From assembly GCF_010993705.1 (NCBI RefSeq), contig NZ_WOFO01000003.1, forward strand, positions 435,500 to 499,499: a stretch of 64,000 nucleotides of DNA. Reading direction: 5' to 3'. This DNA is from Cyclobacterium sp. SYSU L10401 (lineage in GTDB: Bacteria; Bacteroidota; Bacteroidia; Cytophagales; Cyclobacteriaceae). Made by a program: the position numbers and the translations under genes. Position 1 is the stretch's first letter; every line of letters starts with the position of its first letter. Of the stretch, positions 35,501 to 43,077 are shown in pieces. The notes under the pieces are model-generated. The model was not told the DNA's origin. It ran no database searches and was given only the letters and a program-made list of their open reading frames with translations.

Positions 35501-36653
35501 ATCGAGCCCTGCAGTGGAAAGAAGTCGCTCAAACTTGGCCCTGGTCCGTAAGGACCTTGGAGGGCGAGCTAATCTGATTCGTTCAGCGGACGTTCTTGAG
35601 CAGGCACTAAAATCCTATGTAAAAAACTTTGGAGCAGATGGTCCCGATGCTGCCAGGTACCGGTCAAACCTGGCTGTTGTATACAGGGAGCTGGGCGGTC
35701 GGGAGTATTTAATGCGCGCCCTGTCAGAACTGGAAAGTGCCCTCGAATCTTGCTTAAGGCATTACGGAGAGGATTTTCCATCGGTTGCCGTTTTACGAGC
35801 TAACCTGGCAATGGTCCGACAAAATATTGGAGGCCGTGAAAACCTACTATTTGCTTCCGAACAAATACAAATGGCGCTAGTCTCCGATGTGAAAAATTTT
35901 GGTGAAACCGCTCCAGTGGTAGCAAAACATCGATCGAATTTAGCTTTGGTACACCAATATCTTGGTGGACCTGAAAACCTACAACTAGCGAAAATGGAAT
36001 TTGAAAAGGCGCTCGTTTCCTATGAAAAGAGCTATGGGGTAAACGCTGTGCCTGTATCCATAGTTCGATCCAATTTGGCCATGCTGCTTAAGGAAATCGG
36101 GGGAGAAGAAAACTTAATTCGTGCAAGAATCGAACTAGAGCGTGCACTTTCGTCTTATGTAGAAAACCTGGGTAACGAAGCTCCGGCGACCGCCACGCTC
36201 CGATCAAACCTTGCCGCAGTACTGCAGGATATTGGAGGAATCGAAAACAATATCCGGGCAAAAGGCGAACTAAAAACCGCCTTATCGTTATATGAAAAAC
36301 GTTTAGGTAACGATGCACCTACGGTTTCCGTGGTGCGATCGAATTTTGGTCTACTGCTCAGGAAATTAGGTGGCCATGAAAATCTAAAAATAGCGCAAAG
36401 GGAACTCGAAAGGTCCCTCGCCTCTAATATAAAGAATTTCTCTTCCGATGCTCCGCAAACGGTGATTCCTCGCTTAAATCTGGCGTTGGTTCTGTATGAT
36501 TTAACCGGCAAAAAGAACTTACTTGAGGCGAAAAGGCTCTTGCTAACTGCTTCTTCAATAGCTGATCTTCATCTCGGGGAAACACATCAAGTTAGGCTGA
36601 CTGTCAAAAGTTGGTTGAAAAAAGTCGAAGACGACCTGGAAAAGGGCGAATAG
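32592..36653 (+). CDS. STAND-type ATPase with 15 exact 45-residue TPR-like repeats
   Basis: 1353 residues from the ATG at 32592 (the TTG at 32565 only adds nine). Residues 1-~230 form a domain I do not recognise (FLDLLAAFCGYTNFKDYLRNAFG in its end). Residues ~230-470 are a STAND (NB-ARC-like) NTPase: GREESLVEITEQL, Walker A GGMGKTT with Lys262, Walker B LLVLDNVED with Asp334, and sensor-1-like VLVTSR. After a helical linker, residues 664-1338 contain fifteen consecutive units of exactly 45 residues with no insertion or gap, each starting RSNLA and holding GG in position ~12-13; a half unit precedes. The units resemble TPR pairs of the kinesin-light-chain type. STAND NTPases with TPR sensors act in regulation or in anti-phage defence in bacteria. 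No partner gene is adjacent, so the effector is unknown. Confidence 0.85.
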   Translation: MARVSKTGKLISENEKLASLPKPFSDYYAYFRLGLHFSESFRDFFVKETDYIKSMFPNAPKQAFEPSEYLSPYDRQEVDIHTCQQLQDFLNKLMNLVESPADRRAIKQFDFGKVDGIMEASGFKYHALTYRRVQDFWLKARRCIHPNEKIEHMDTGFLDLLAAFCGYTNFKDYLRNAFGEDYQADTDPIYQALITGSAFNLQTNKIYNRKKQTETPRELVPNAVTEPRTDYFLGREESLVEITEQLRQNGSLLLHAEGGMGKTTVAAAYYHRSIRSQTYKNLAWLYCEQGTLKAIDEMAHFLGLPFQDLVEKDRLRMIQHKLKAMEDDFLLVLDNVEDDLGEFLMAFQGFNWQVLVTSRVRMKWEGISEYELPALSTPAAKALFKGHYRDASGGALESGAAFEALLDKLISAIGYNTLLIEVFAKQLREEFWGGERERFGLREFLERLEAEGLYLAESQEDIATNYAFYRRKSDLATTTDILDGLHDFSKLDTRLNSLLINLALLPKGDHRLEVLHELFQPGNKREFRSNLKKLYAKGWLGGDGAQVFRMSPVIQDLAINKHQEQLWEEGKGLVERVGFLIQKDPKKDDFHKTFKWQPIAGSLSLIFKDCMDPMYSRFLNSHGIFLKTINGEKNIARAVVELEKALALGIQHFGEEHLEVGMMRSNLATALIGVGKKESLSRALEESEKALDSGLKIEAEEAPSVAVMRSNRAMILYLVGGRDNQLLAVAELKKALRSDIANFGEDSPEAARCRSNLALALTELGGHENLACAAVELEKAVISGINHFGKNAPTVAIWRSNLGVVLNKLEGKANLSRAVGELERSLESNLINFGDFAPAVARSRSNLATILLTLSGKNNLLRAATELELALASYRKIFGEEADEIASVRSNLALTLQAIGGTTNLLRAVAELKKALASKLKNFGEDSPTVAVMRSNLALCYKGLGGRKNLLLAEAELTEAISSDLKNFGESSPAVERSRSNLALVRKDLGGRANLIRSADVLEQALKSYVKNFGADGPDAARYRSNLAVVYRELGGREYLMRALSELESALESCLRHYGEDFPSVAVLRANLAMVRQNIGGRENLLFASEQIQMALVSDVKNFGETAPVVAKHRSNLALVHQYLGGPENLQLAKMEFEKALVSYEKSYGVNAVPVSIVRSNLAMLLKEIGGEENLIRARIELERALSSYVENLGNEAPATATLRSNLAAVLQDIGGIENNIRAKGELKTALSLYEKRLGNDAPTVSVVRSNFGLLLRKLGGHENLKIAQRELERSLASNIKNFSSDAPQTVIPRLNLALVLYDLTGKKNLLEAKRLLLTASSIADLHLGETHQVRLTVKSWLKKVEDDLEKGE
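34581..36605 (+). repeat. 15 coding repeats of 135 bp in perfect phase
   Basis: Coding units begin at 34581 and recur every 135 bp up to 36605 without a single insertion or deletion; 15 x 135 = 2025 bp. At nucleotide level the units are well diverged, so this is an ancient array under protein-level selection rather than a recent slippage product. Confidence 0.85.
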
Positions 36654-37280
36654 CCTAATTTTTTTAGACGAATCGCCTCAAAAAACGTCTTTTTCTCTTC
36701 CTGAAAATTCCTTTTGGATCGCATATCCTCTTTCGACTGGTTTTCAAACATGTGAAAGGATGCCATTTTTGACGACCTAATTCCGGAATTATGCGCAGGA
36801 TATGCGGCTATTTTTTCAATAATTCCCCCTAGCCTCTTAAGAGAAAGGGGAATTTGTTCTGGTAACGCTTAATTGTAGTGCCCTCCATTCCGATCTGTTT
36901 CGTGCGCTTGGTTAAGCCATTAAATCCTTGGTAGGACGAGCATTGAAGAAACCAGAGTTTTTCACTGGTGGTTGCAAAGGTAGAAATCCGAAAAAAGTTA
37001 AATCCCGATAATTAACCGATATCGCCGATCCATCGGCGATATACTTTTTTGCCAATACCTGTCCACCTTTATCTCAACGAACTCACCGCCTCTTTTTGAA
37101 GCTATCCCGGGACGTCAGGATATCTTGTCCAAACGAGCGGAGGCGGTTGGAGAGCTACCGGAACATATGTATTAACGAAGGAGCCGGGCTGCGAAGTCTG
37201 GGGTGAGCAGCTAATGGCTTCTTCGGTTTCCCCCTTTTGGCCTGTTGGCAGATGCGTGCAACCACTTAACCCTTTTCGCC
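36654..37280. other. Gap after the STAND gene, with hairpins and a leftward promoter-like element
   Basis: 627 bp. AGACG (36666-) and CGTCT (up to ~36690) make a weak hairpin followed by Ts just after the STAND stop. An 8 bp stem AATTCCCC/GGGGAATT lies at 36821-36854. On the minus strand TACCTTTG (near 36974-36981) fits the Bacteroidota -7 consensus with no gene that I can support behind it; the short frame there could be a transposase scrap. A strong hairpin at 37019-37042 is listed separately. Confidence 0.4.
37019..37050 (+). terminator. Hairpin with T-run, intrinsic terminator
   Basis: ATATCGCCGAT (37019-37029) and ATCGGCGATAT (37032-37042) are perfect inverses; the sequence then runs into six Ts. 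Two loop bases are very few, so the top of the stem will open in practice. It could end readthrough from the STAND gene. Confidence 0.7.
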
Positions 37281-37427
37281 ATGAAAACGAAAGGAGTAAT
37301 GGTTATGGTTATCGGAGCCTTGCTGCTGGGAGCCTGTGATCTTTTGAAAGTAAAAGAAAACATGGAACTCCCGTCGAAGGAAATGATCCAGGACCCGGAC
37401 GAAAACGTACCTCCCGGAAAGGACTGA
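37281..37427 (+). CDS. Small lipoprotein of 48 residues
   Basis: From ATG 37281: MKTKGVMVMVIGALLLGAC then DLLKVKENMELPSKEMIQDPDENVPPGKD. The positively charged start, hydrophobic core and lipobox LLGAC are complete, and the mature part is only about 29 residues, acidic and with a repeated P/K/D pattern. Below the usual size cut-off but well supported by the signal. It is followed 42 bp later by a strong hairpin. Role unknown. Confidence 0.65.
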   Translation: MKTKGVMVMVIGALLLGACDLLKVKENMELPSKEMIQDPDENVPPGKD

Positions 37428-37469
37428 TGCCTTTTCCGGAAAACCAATTCAATGAGTATTCACCAAACG

Positions 37470-37502
37470 GGGGTCCCCACCGCAGGGACCCCTGCTTTTT
37501 TT
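37470..37502 (+). terminator. Intrinsic terminator of the small lipoprotein gene
   Basis: GGGGTCCC (37470-37477) pairs perfectly with GGGACCCC (37485-37492) across a 7-base loop, and TTTTTTT follows after TGC. It separates the small lipoprotein from the sensor kinase gene. Confidence 0.85.
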
Positions 37503-37645
37503 CATAAACCACCTGGAAAAATCTTCAAATGACCATCCCGGACCAGGGATCAACGACCAATTTTGCCGAAAATCCAAAGAAGGTAGTATATTTAGCTTTT
37601 CCATTTTCAATTATCTGATACTATCCGCTCGCCTTGGGACCTTTG

Positions 37646-39475
37646 ATGCGCTACTTGCTTCCTTTTTGTTTTTTGGTAATAACCGGACTACAGGCTCGGT
37701 CGATCACAGACCCGGATTCCCTGTATCAAGTGGCGCAAGAAATGATGGATCGGGAGGAATTTGCAGCCGCCATTGAATTACTTACGTTGCTTACTAGGCA
37801 CGCAGACTGGGTGGAGGAGGCGGACAATGCGCGAATGGCCTTTAACAACCTCGGATATTCCCACTACCTGCTCCAGGAATACATGGAAAGTGCCCAAAAT
37901 TACGAACGCGCCACCCGGATGGCTCGTCAACTGCAAGACACGGTAAAGTGGATCGGGTCCCAAACCTCTCTGGCCATGGCCTACCGGCAACTGGGTATGT
38001 ATGCCCGTTCCCTGGAGGCCAATCAGGAGGCACTGCGGCTGGCAAAAATCCGCCAGGATTGGAAAATGGTGCTTGATTTGCTCAATGCAGGCGGGATTCT
38101 CTACCAAAACCTGGAAAAATGGGGTTTTGCGTTGGAAAAACACCGGGAAGCCCTGAATGTATTGCGGATCCGCCCCGATCCGCCCATGCAGGCCTACCTG
38201 TATACCAATCTGGCAATTAGCTATGCAGGTCTTGGGCTCCAGGAAAGCAGCCTGTATTACAACCTGCGCTCCCTTCAGTTAAAGGAAGAGCTGGGTATGG
38301 AAGCAACTGAAAAAGCAAGTAACCTCAACAATATCGGCGAAAACTACCTGGCGCTGGACAGCCTGAACCAGGCTTCCCGGTACTTGTTGCAGGCGAATGC
38401 ATTGTATGTTGAAAAAGGGGATAAGGAGGGCATGGTTGAAAACTATAATAACCTGGCAAAATTGTCATTGAAAAGCGATCAAACCCAACAGGCCGCCGCC
38501 TACCTGAAAAAGGCAGGGGCACTGCTGGAGGAGGTTCCAGTGAAGGAGCTTTACCTGGACTACCTATCGTTGCGTACCTTCCTTTTGGAGCGGGAAGGAA
38601 GACAGGCCGAGGCCCTACGCACCCATAAGGAGTTGGCTGCGGTACGTCAGGAAGTTTTCCAGACAGAACAATTGGCAGTGCAACGCCTGGAGGCCAGTGC
38701 CGTTCTTCGGGAAAAGAACCTGGAAGCCCAGAACCTATTGCAGGAAGCAGCTTTGGCCAGGGCCGAATCCAGAAAAAATGCCCAGTTGATGTGGTTTTTG
38801 CTCGCAGGGCTGGTTTTTGCGGCCTTGGTGAGTTTTTTCTTTATTCGGCTAAACCGCCGACTAAGAGATAATAACCGACTGATTGCGCTTCAAAAACTCG
38901 AAATCAAGCACCATTCGTTTAACTTGCTGATGCGCTTGCAGGCCCTCCTGCGCATGACTTCCGATAGCCTGGAGGATTCGGCAACCCAGGAGAAGCTGCA
39001 GCAGGTGGAAGCCGCCATCGTTTCGGCCGCCTCCCTGCAGCAATTTACCTACGGGATCGAAAATGAAGAAGAAGTCTCGTTGGGCAAGTTTTTGCAGGAA
39101 CTGGTGGAACGGTTAAAAGAAGCCTTTTCGAATCCAATCCACCCAGCAATCACGTATTCGGTTGAGCTGAATACCGAGGCGGTTTTGCCGGTGAAAACGG
39201 TTTTGAATTGCGGATTGATGGTGGCGGAAATCATCACCAACTCCATCAAACATGCAGCTCATGAAGTAGCGCACCCGATGATTAGCCTTTCCTTGTCCCG
39301 GTCTGAAAATCACCTCTTGCTTCTGGTAGGGGATAATGGAAAGGGATCAGCGGACAAGGCGGAACTTACCGGTGTGGGACAAGGGTTGATTTCCCGCCTG
39401 GCCCGTTTTATACAGGCGGAACTAACCGTGACCACCGAAGGCGGTACCTGCTATTTGATTAAATTAAAAGGGTAA
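37646..39475 (+). CDS. Sensor histidine kinase with TPR sensor region
   Basis: 609 residues from the ATG at 37646 (TTG 37634 adds four). MRYLLPFCFLVITGLQARS is the signal. Residues ~25-370 are TPR units (FNNLGYSHYLLQEYMESAQNYERA and similar), a coiled linker and one membrane helix (LMWFLLAGLVFAALVSFFFIRL) follow, then a HisKA_2-type kinase: LEIKHHSFNLLMRLQALLRM with His422/His423 as phosphate acceptor candidates, and a HATPase end with IITNSIKHAAHE, VGDNGKGSADKAELTGVGQGLISRLARF. The layout is that of the TPR-LytS-like Bacteroidota kinases that pair with LytTR regulators. The LytTR regulator is 1.3 kb downstream, separated by a convergent lipoprotein gene. Confidence 0.88.
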   Translation: MRYLLPFCFLVITGLQARSITDPDSLYQVAQEMMDREEFAAAIELLTLLTRHADWVEEADNARMAFNNLGYSHYLLQEYMESAQNYERATRMARQLQDTVKWIGSQTSLAMAYRQLGMYARSLEANQEALRLAKIRQDWKMVLDLLNAGGILYQNLEKWGFALEKHREALNVLRIRPDPPMQAYLYTNLAISYAGLGLQESSLYYNLRSLQLKEELGMEATEKASNLNNIGENYLALDSLNQASRYLLQANALYVEKGDKEGMVENYNNLAKLSLKSDQTQQAAAYLKKAGALLEEVPVKELYLDYLSLRTFLLEREGRQAEALRTHKELAAVRQEVFQTEQLAVQRLEASAVLREKNLEAQNLLQEAALARAESRKNAQLMWFLLAGLVFAALVSFFFIRLNRRLRDNNRLIALQKLEIKHHSFNLLMRLQALLRMTSDSLEDSATQEKLQQVEAAIVSAASLQQFTYGIENEEEVSLGKFLQELVERLKEAFSNPIHPAITYSVELNTEAVLPVKTVLNCGLMVAEIITNSIKHAAHEVAHPMISLSLSRSENHLLLLVGDNGKGSADKAELTGVGQGLISRLARFIQAELTVTTEGGTCYLIKLKG

Positions 39476-39719
39476 ATTCCCCGACGCCAGGTTTTTTATT
39501 TATAGGGGAAATCACCGTTTTAACACGAGTTCTACCTGTTTTAACGATAAACCCTACATCCTGAATCTCTTGGAGTGGGTATATGCAAAGGAAGCCATAA
39601 TAAGGGACTACCGCAGCCTGGTACACGCAATATAAAGGTCGCAGTGAGGATATAGCCCGGTTTTACGTACGTTCTTAACTCAAATTCACATTCTCAGGGT
39701 TAGGACTCCTGGTTTCAGA

Positions 39720-40307
39720 TTACCACTGAATGTTTTTGAATTCCCCCTCAGTTATCACTACGGTCCTGTCCTCATCCGGATCGACGGCAGTAAACGCAAA
39801 GGTACCAGAAATCCGTTTGGCCTCGTGGTCGATGGCAGTAATCTCTGCCGATATGGTCCCAAAATCATCTGTCAGTGCGATGTATGCATTTTCCATACTT
39901 GGCAAAAGCATGGTAGTGAGACCTGCTGCCACGTACCCGTCAAAGGTGGGTTCGGTATCCGTAATCCGATTTTCAAAAACAGTTCCTGCTTTCAAGGACC
40001 CTAAATCCGGCCCAATTAAGATGACGCGAACATCCACCGCGGCGGCATCCTCCCAACTTCCATCTATACCGGTAATACCCAGGACAAAACCGCTTTCATT
40101 GGGGTAAATAGTCAGGTTGGTTACGATAAATTCGGCCTCCGGATCCTGTTCTACTGGCATGACTGCTTTAAAGTCTCTGCCATCTATTTTGGCGGTAATG
40201 CGTTGTTCTGCTGACGTTTCCGAATCCGGGTCTGCTGGATCTTCGGTGCAGCCGGGCAGTAGAATTAAAAGAAAACTGAGGATTGGTAGACTCAATGGCT
40301 TTTTCAT
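39720..40307 (-). CDS. Lipoprotein of a three-member local paralogue group
   Basis: 195 residues from ATG 40307 (MKKPLSLPILSFLLILLPGC). A longer frame to 40349 adds unconserved residues. After the lipobox Cys comes RITAKIDGRDFKAVMPV and the protein closes with AKRISGTFAFTAVDPDEDRTVVITEGEFKNIQW. The same start (small beta strand xVNGxxFxA) and the same end (SGxFxFxAxDxxxxxxVxVxxGEFxxxxW) are present in the lipoproteins at 42422 and 43078, so they are paralogues. They resemble the DUF6252 type (from memory). Likely surface- or periplasm-facing; function unknown. Confidence 0.7.
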   Translation of the reverse strand: MKKPLSLPILSFLLILLPGCTEDPADPDSETSAEQRITAKIDGRDFKAVMPVEQDPEAEFIVTNLTIYPNESGFVLGITGIDGSWEDAAAVDVRVILIGPDLGSLKAGTVFENRITDTEPTFDGYVAAGLTTMLLPSMENAYIALTDDFGTISAEITAIDHEAKRISGTFAFTAVDPDEDRTVVITEGEFKNIQW

Positions 40308-40746
40308 TGTGGTAGTAGGTTTTGGAGATTTAGACTGTTGCCAGCGCAAGTATTATTATTGCCTTGTATGACAAAAATAGCGGTCTCCGACCCGGCCTTC
40401 TTCACCAATTCTGGTGGTCTATCACAGGTTTTTTCTTCTTTATGGCTGCCTTCCTGGCGAACGATACCGTAAATCAAACGTATTTTAAGCAAAGCAAGCG
40501 CAAAGGTTTTGCAAAGGGCGGGTAGTTTTTTTAGCTTCCTGCAGGAATAAGACGCAGGTAATTTGTTTTCGGATGGGTTTATTCCTACACTTACCGTTCA
40601 AATCTTCACCCTGAGTACCAACGAACGTTGGATGGATGGTAAAAGAAGGGGTAGGGTACCTTTTCTTTACCTGATACCATCACCTCGTTCGCAAAAGTTT
40701 TAGAAGAAAGACGGCATTATAGAATAGGCAGCCAAATTACACGTCC
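40308..40746. other. Shared regulatory gap between lipoprotein and response regulator genes
   Basis: 439 bp between divergent genes. Besides the ACCACCA dyad listed separately, CCAACGAACGTTGG (40618-40631) is an inverted repeat with a two-base centre, and an imperfect one, GGTAAAAGAAGG / CCTTTTCTTTACC, spans 40639-40672, both about 90-130 bp before the response regulator start. They could be operators; no factor can be named. Confidence 0.4.
40403..40418 (-). promoter_or_regulatory. Dyad operator candidate upstream of the lipoprotein gene
   Basis: Read on the minus strand, ACCACCAGAATTGGTG lies about 100 bp upstream of the lipoprotein start at 40307. The motif arms CACCA / TGGTG are perfect. 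A copy with 14 of 16 identical bases is upstream of the TRL lipoprotein operon at 41775. Confidence 0.5.
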
Positions 40747-41565
40747 ATGCAGAAACAAATACAGGTGTTGGTAGTGGAAGATGATCCTTTTTTAGGAGAC
40801 TTAATTGTTTCCGATTTATCAAAACTATTTCCCCTGTCACCGCTTACCGTTCTCGGACCGGCGGAGACCGTTGCGCAGGCAGTGGAGTTGCTGCATACCG
40901 GGCAGCCGGATGTGGTCTTGCTGGACATTGATTTGCAGGGAGACAAGCAGGCGGGTATCAAGCTTGCTCATCATATCAACCTGACCCAGCCTGCTGTGCG
41001 GATTTTATATTTGTCCGGTTTGCCAACCGAGATTGGCTTCGATTCGGCCAAACTTACCGCTCCTTATGGCTTTTTACGCAAGCCTTACGACCGACAACAA
41101 CTTGTCGATCAGCTGGAATTGCTGCTGATTCGAAAAGCACATTCTGAATTATCAGCGCATTCATTGTCTGAATCACCCTATTCAAAATCAAAGAAACCGG
41201 CTGCCATTTTTGTAGCTACCGCTCATGGGGAACTTACCGCATTACCTTTAGAGAAGCTCGTTTTACTTGAGGCGGATGGCAAAACCATTCGGGCGTTCCT
41301 TGACGGGCAAGAATTCCCGGTGGTATTTACCTCACCAGGCCTGAAAAATTTTTTCCAGGAACATCGCGAAAAACTAGTGCCGAATTTTTTCCAGCTTAGC
41401 CGCAAACACATCGTCTGCCTCAGCAGGATTCAGCAGATTAAGCACAACCATGTAGGTGTCATTCAAGAAGTTTTTCCTGGTAAAAGCCTGACCCATTCCC
41501 TACCCATCCCCCAAAATGGAGATACCCGGGCCAGACTTTATGAGCGGTTGGGGAAAATTGGCTAA
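40747..41565 (+). CDS. LytTR-family response regulator
   Basis: 272 residues. Receiver domain first: QIQVLVVEDDPFLGDLIVSDL, LLDIDLQG with Asp60 as phosphoacceptor, ILYLSGLPTE and YGFLRKPYD (the Lys switch). Residues ~145-270 are a LytTR DNA-binding domain (LPLEKLVLLEADGKTIRAFLDGQEF, LKNFFQEHREKLVPNFFQLSRKHIVCLSRIQQIK). Partner of the TPR kinase at 37646 by architecture. It regulates genes by binding repeats near promoters; the lipoproteins around it are the obvious candidates, which is inference. Confidence 0.9.
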   Translation: MQKQIQVLVVEDDPFLGDLIVSDLSKLFPLSPLTVLGPAETVAQAVELLHTGQPDVVLLDIDLQGDKQAGIKLAHHINLTQPAVRILYLSGLPTEIGFDSAKLTAPYGFLRKPYDRQQLVDQLELLLIRKAHSELSAHSLSESPYSKSKKPAAIFVATAHGELTALPLEKLVLLEADGKTIRAFLDGQEFPVVFTSPGLKNFFQEHREKLVPNFFQLSRKHIVCLSRIQQIKHNHVGVIQEVFPGKSLTHSLPIPQNGDTRARLYERLGKIG

Positions 41566-41922
41566 GAAAACAGAAATCCAATGCACATTATTTTAATTGG
41601 GTAACCCATGCTATTACTAAGGGATGCTTTAAAAATAATAGTAGATAGGCCAGTGCCCATTTTAGGGTTTAACTTTTTTTGAAAAAAAATTTGATTGTTT
41701 TCCAATAACCTCAGTTTGCAAAAATGCTGAAACTTGTTCAGGCCTCCTGGGCTGAAAAATCCTTTTTACTCCAAACCACCAATATTGGTGGCCGAAACCA
41801 GTAGATGCCCCTCTATTTTTGTCATTATGGATTGCAGGTGATTTACTTTATAAGGGATATCAAACCTGGCAAAAAAACGAAAATTCAAAGAAAATTTTAT
41901 CGCTTACTAAAAATCAAAAATC
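41566..41922. other. Leader region of the small lipoprotein operon
   Basis: 357 bp upstream of the TRL-like gene. It includes the perfect 16 bp palindrome CCACCAATATTGGTGG described as operator. Apart from A/T-rich runs I see no gene; the frame 41805-42017 overlaps and has no signal. Confidence 0.4.
41775..41791 (+). promoter_or_regulatory. Palindromic operator candidate upstream of the TRL operon
   Basis: CCACCAATATTGGTGG (41776-41791) is a perfect 16 bp palindrome, about 140 bp upstream of the TRL-like gene start. Read from 41775, ACCACCAATATTGGTG differs by two bases from the site upstream of the lipoprotein gene at 40307. Confidence 0.5.
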
Positions 41923-42207
41923 ATGATTGGAAGATTAAAAACCATGCTCGCCATTTTAGTTGCTGTTACACTGATGTCAGGTTGTGCCCTGACCCTCCCG
42001 GTGAATGCTACGAGTAATCCAGTGGGCACAAAAGTGGGTACAGCTAAGGCAACAGGATACCTGGGAGTGCTCTTTTTTGACCAGGATGCCAGCATTCAGC
42101 GTGCAGCAAAAAATGGTGGGATTACACGAATTTCGACTGTTGATATCAAGACAAGCAATGTTTTAGGAATTATCATTACTTACGAAACAACAGTTACAGG
42201 TGAATAG
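41923..42207 (+). CDS. TRL-like family small lipoprotein
   Basis: 94 residues. The signal MIGRLKTMLAILVAVTLMSGC is a lipobox type, and the mature part ALTLPVNATSNPVGTKVGTAKATGYLGVLFFDQDASIQRAAKNGGITRISTVDIKTSNVLGIIITYETTVTGE fits the TRL domain (variable positions in the G-x-G-x-A-x-GYLGVLxxGDAS pattern). Function unknown; the family is found near tRNA or surface loci. First gene of a likely unit with the following lipoproteins. Confidence 0.8.
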   Translation: MIGRLKTMLAILVAVTLMSGCALTLPVNATSNPVGTKVGTAKATGYLGVLFFDQDASIQRAAKNGGITRISTVDIKTSNVLGIIITYETTVTGE

Positions 42208-42217
42208 GTACACCATC

Positions 42218-42242
42218 ATGGGACGGAGAAAATCCGTCCCAT
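42218..42242 (+). terminator. Hairpin between the TRL gene and the next lipoprotein
   Basis: ATGGGACGGA (42218-42227) and TCCGTCCCAT (42233-42242) are perfect inverses with a five-base loop of GAAAA, followed by TTG. The missing long T-run makes it weaker than a standard terminator, so it may attenuate rather than stop transcription. Confidence 0.65.
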
Positions 42243-42258
42243 TTGCCCCATTTACAAA

Positions 42259-42414
42259 ATGAATGCATTTAAACCAGTTAGCTCCAAACACACACAAGCT
42301 CTTTCAAAGTTTTTATGGGTTAGTTTTCTGTCGCTTTTACCCTCATGTAATGGTTTAAAGGCTGGTACTTCATCATCAGGAAGTAACCTGTACATTTCGG
42401 TTTATAATAACTAA
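42259..42414 (+). CDS. Small putative lipoprotein of 51 residues
   Basis: ATG 42259 reads MNAFKPVSSKHTQALSKFLWVSFLSLLPSC, with a hydrophobic stretch and LLPSC lipobox, then NGLKAGTSSSGSNLYISVYNN and a stop at 42412. The mature part is only 21 residues. It ends 7 bp before the next lipoprotein gene. Support comes from the signal alone, so it may be an artefact. Confidence 0.5.
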   Translation: MNAFKPVSSKHTQALSKFLWVSFLSLLPSCNGLKAGTSSSGSNLYISVYNN

Positions 42415-42421
42415 TTTACTC

Positions 42422-43024
42422 ATGGAAAAAAATACAATATCTTTTTATTCGACATTGTTGCTTGCTGCCTGCATTTTATTCTCTTCCTGCGATCTATCCG
42501 ATTTGGTAGAAGATACCCTGGAAGAAAATGAGCCACAAGAAGGGGATCACTTTGTAAAAGCTATCGTAAACGGAGCTGATTTTATGGCACTTGTTCCCAA
42601 AGGTAAAGACATTCAGGTAGATCTGGTAGAAGCAGAACACAAAACCAGTTCTCTGGGCTTTTCTTTGATTATTTCGGCTGCCGATGTGGTGTTAAGTAGT
42701 CAGCGAGGCGTCTTAATACAAATCCATTTAATGGGACCAGATCTGACTGGTGTCCAGGTTGGCACCCAGTTCGAAACGATGAATGAGGAGAACCTTATTG
42801 CTGATTCTTTCAGAGCCTTTGCCGTTATTAGCAAAGGCCACTTGGAGGAATTTGAGGAATACGAAGCAGGTACTGCTGAGCAGGGGTCAATTAACGTGGA
42901 GATAACAGCATACGATCCGGAGGAAAGGCTTGTTTCAGGGAATTTTTCCTTTGAAGCCTATGATGAAGCGGCGGATATTATCGTCAAGGTAACCAATGGG
43001 GAATTCAAAAACATCACCTGGTAG
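42422..43024 (+). CDS. Lipoprotein, paralogue of 39720 and 43078
   Basis: 200 residues. LLAACILFSSC is the lipobox. HFVKAIVNGADFMALVPKGKDIQVDLVEA follows, and the protein ends VSGNFSFEAYDEAADIIVKVTNGEFKNITW. The C-terminus is close to the end of the 39720 gene (GEFKNIQW) and the one at 43078 (GEFTDLSW). The fold is probably small and beta-rich. Function unknown. 53 bp separate it from the next gene on the same strand. Confidence 0.72.
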   Translation: MEKNTISFYSTLLLAACILFSSCDLSDLVEDTLEENEPQEGDHFVKAIVNGADFMALVPKGKDIQVDLVEAEHKTSSLGFSLIISAADVVLSSQRGVLIQIHLMGPDLTGVQVGTQFETMNEENLIADSFRAFAVISKGHLEEFEEYEAGTAEQGSINVEITAYDPEERLVSGNFSFEAYDEAADIIVKVTNGEFKNITW

Positions 43025-43077
43025 ATCCGGAGTTTTACCTGAAATTTAGTATTACTAAAAATTTAAATTAATCTGTT

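Noticed and set aside
36821..36854. Hairpin AATTCCCC/GGGGAATT
   Set aside because: No T-run and a long loop; not supported as terminator.
36900..37010. Possible transposase remnant behind a TACCTTTG promoter-like element on the minus strand
   Set aside because: The translated pieces are short and match no family that I can name; only the promoter-like motif is visible.
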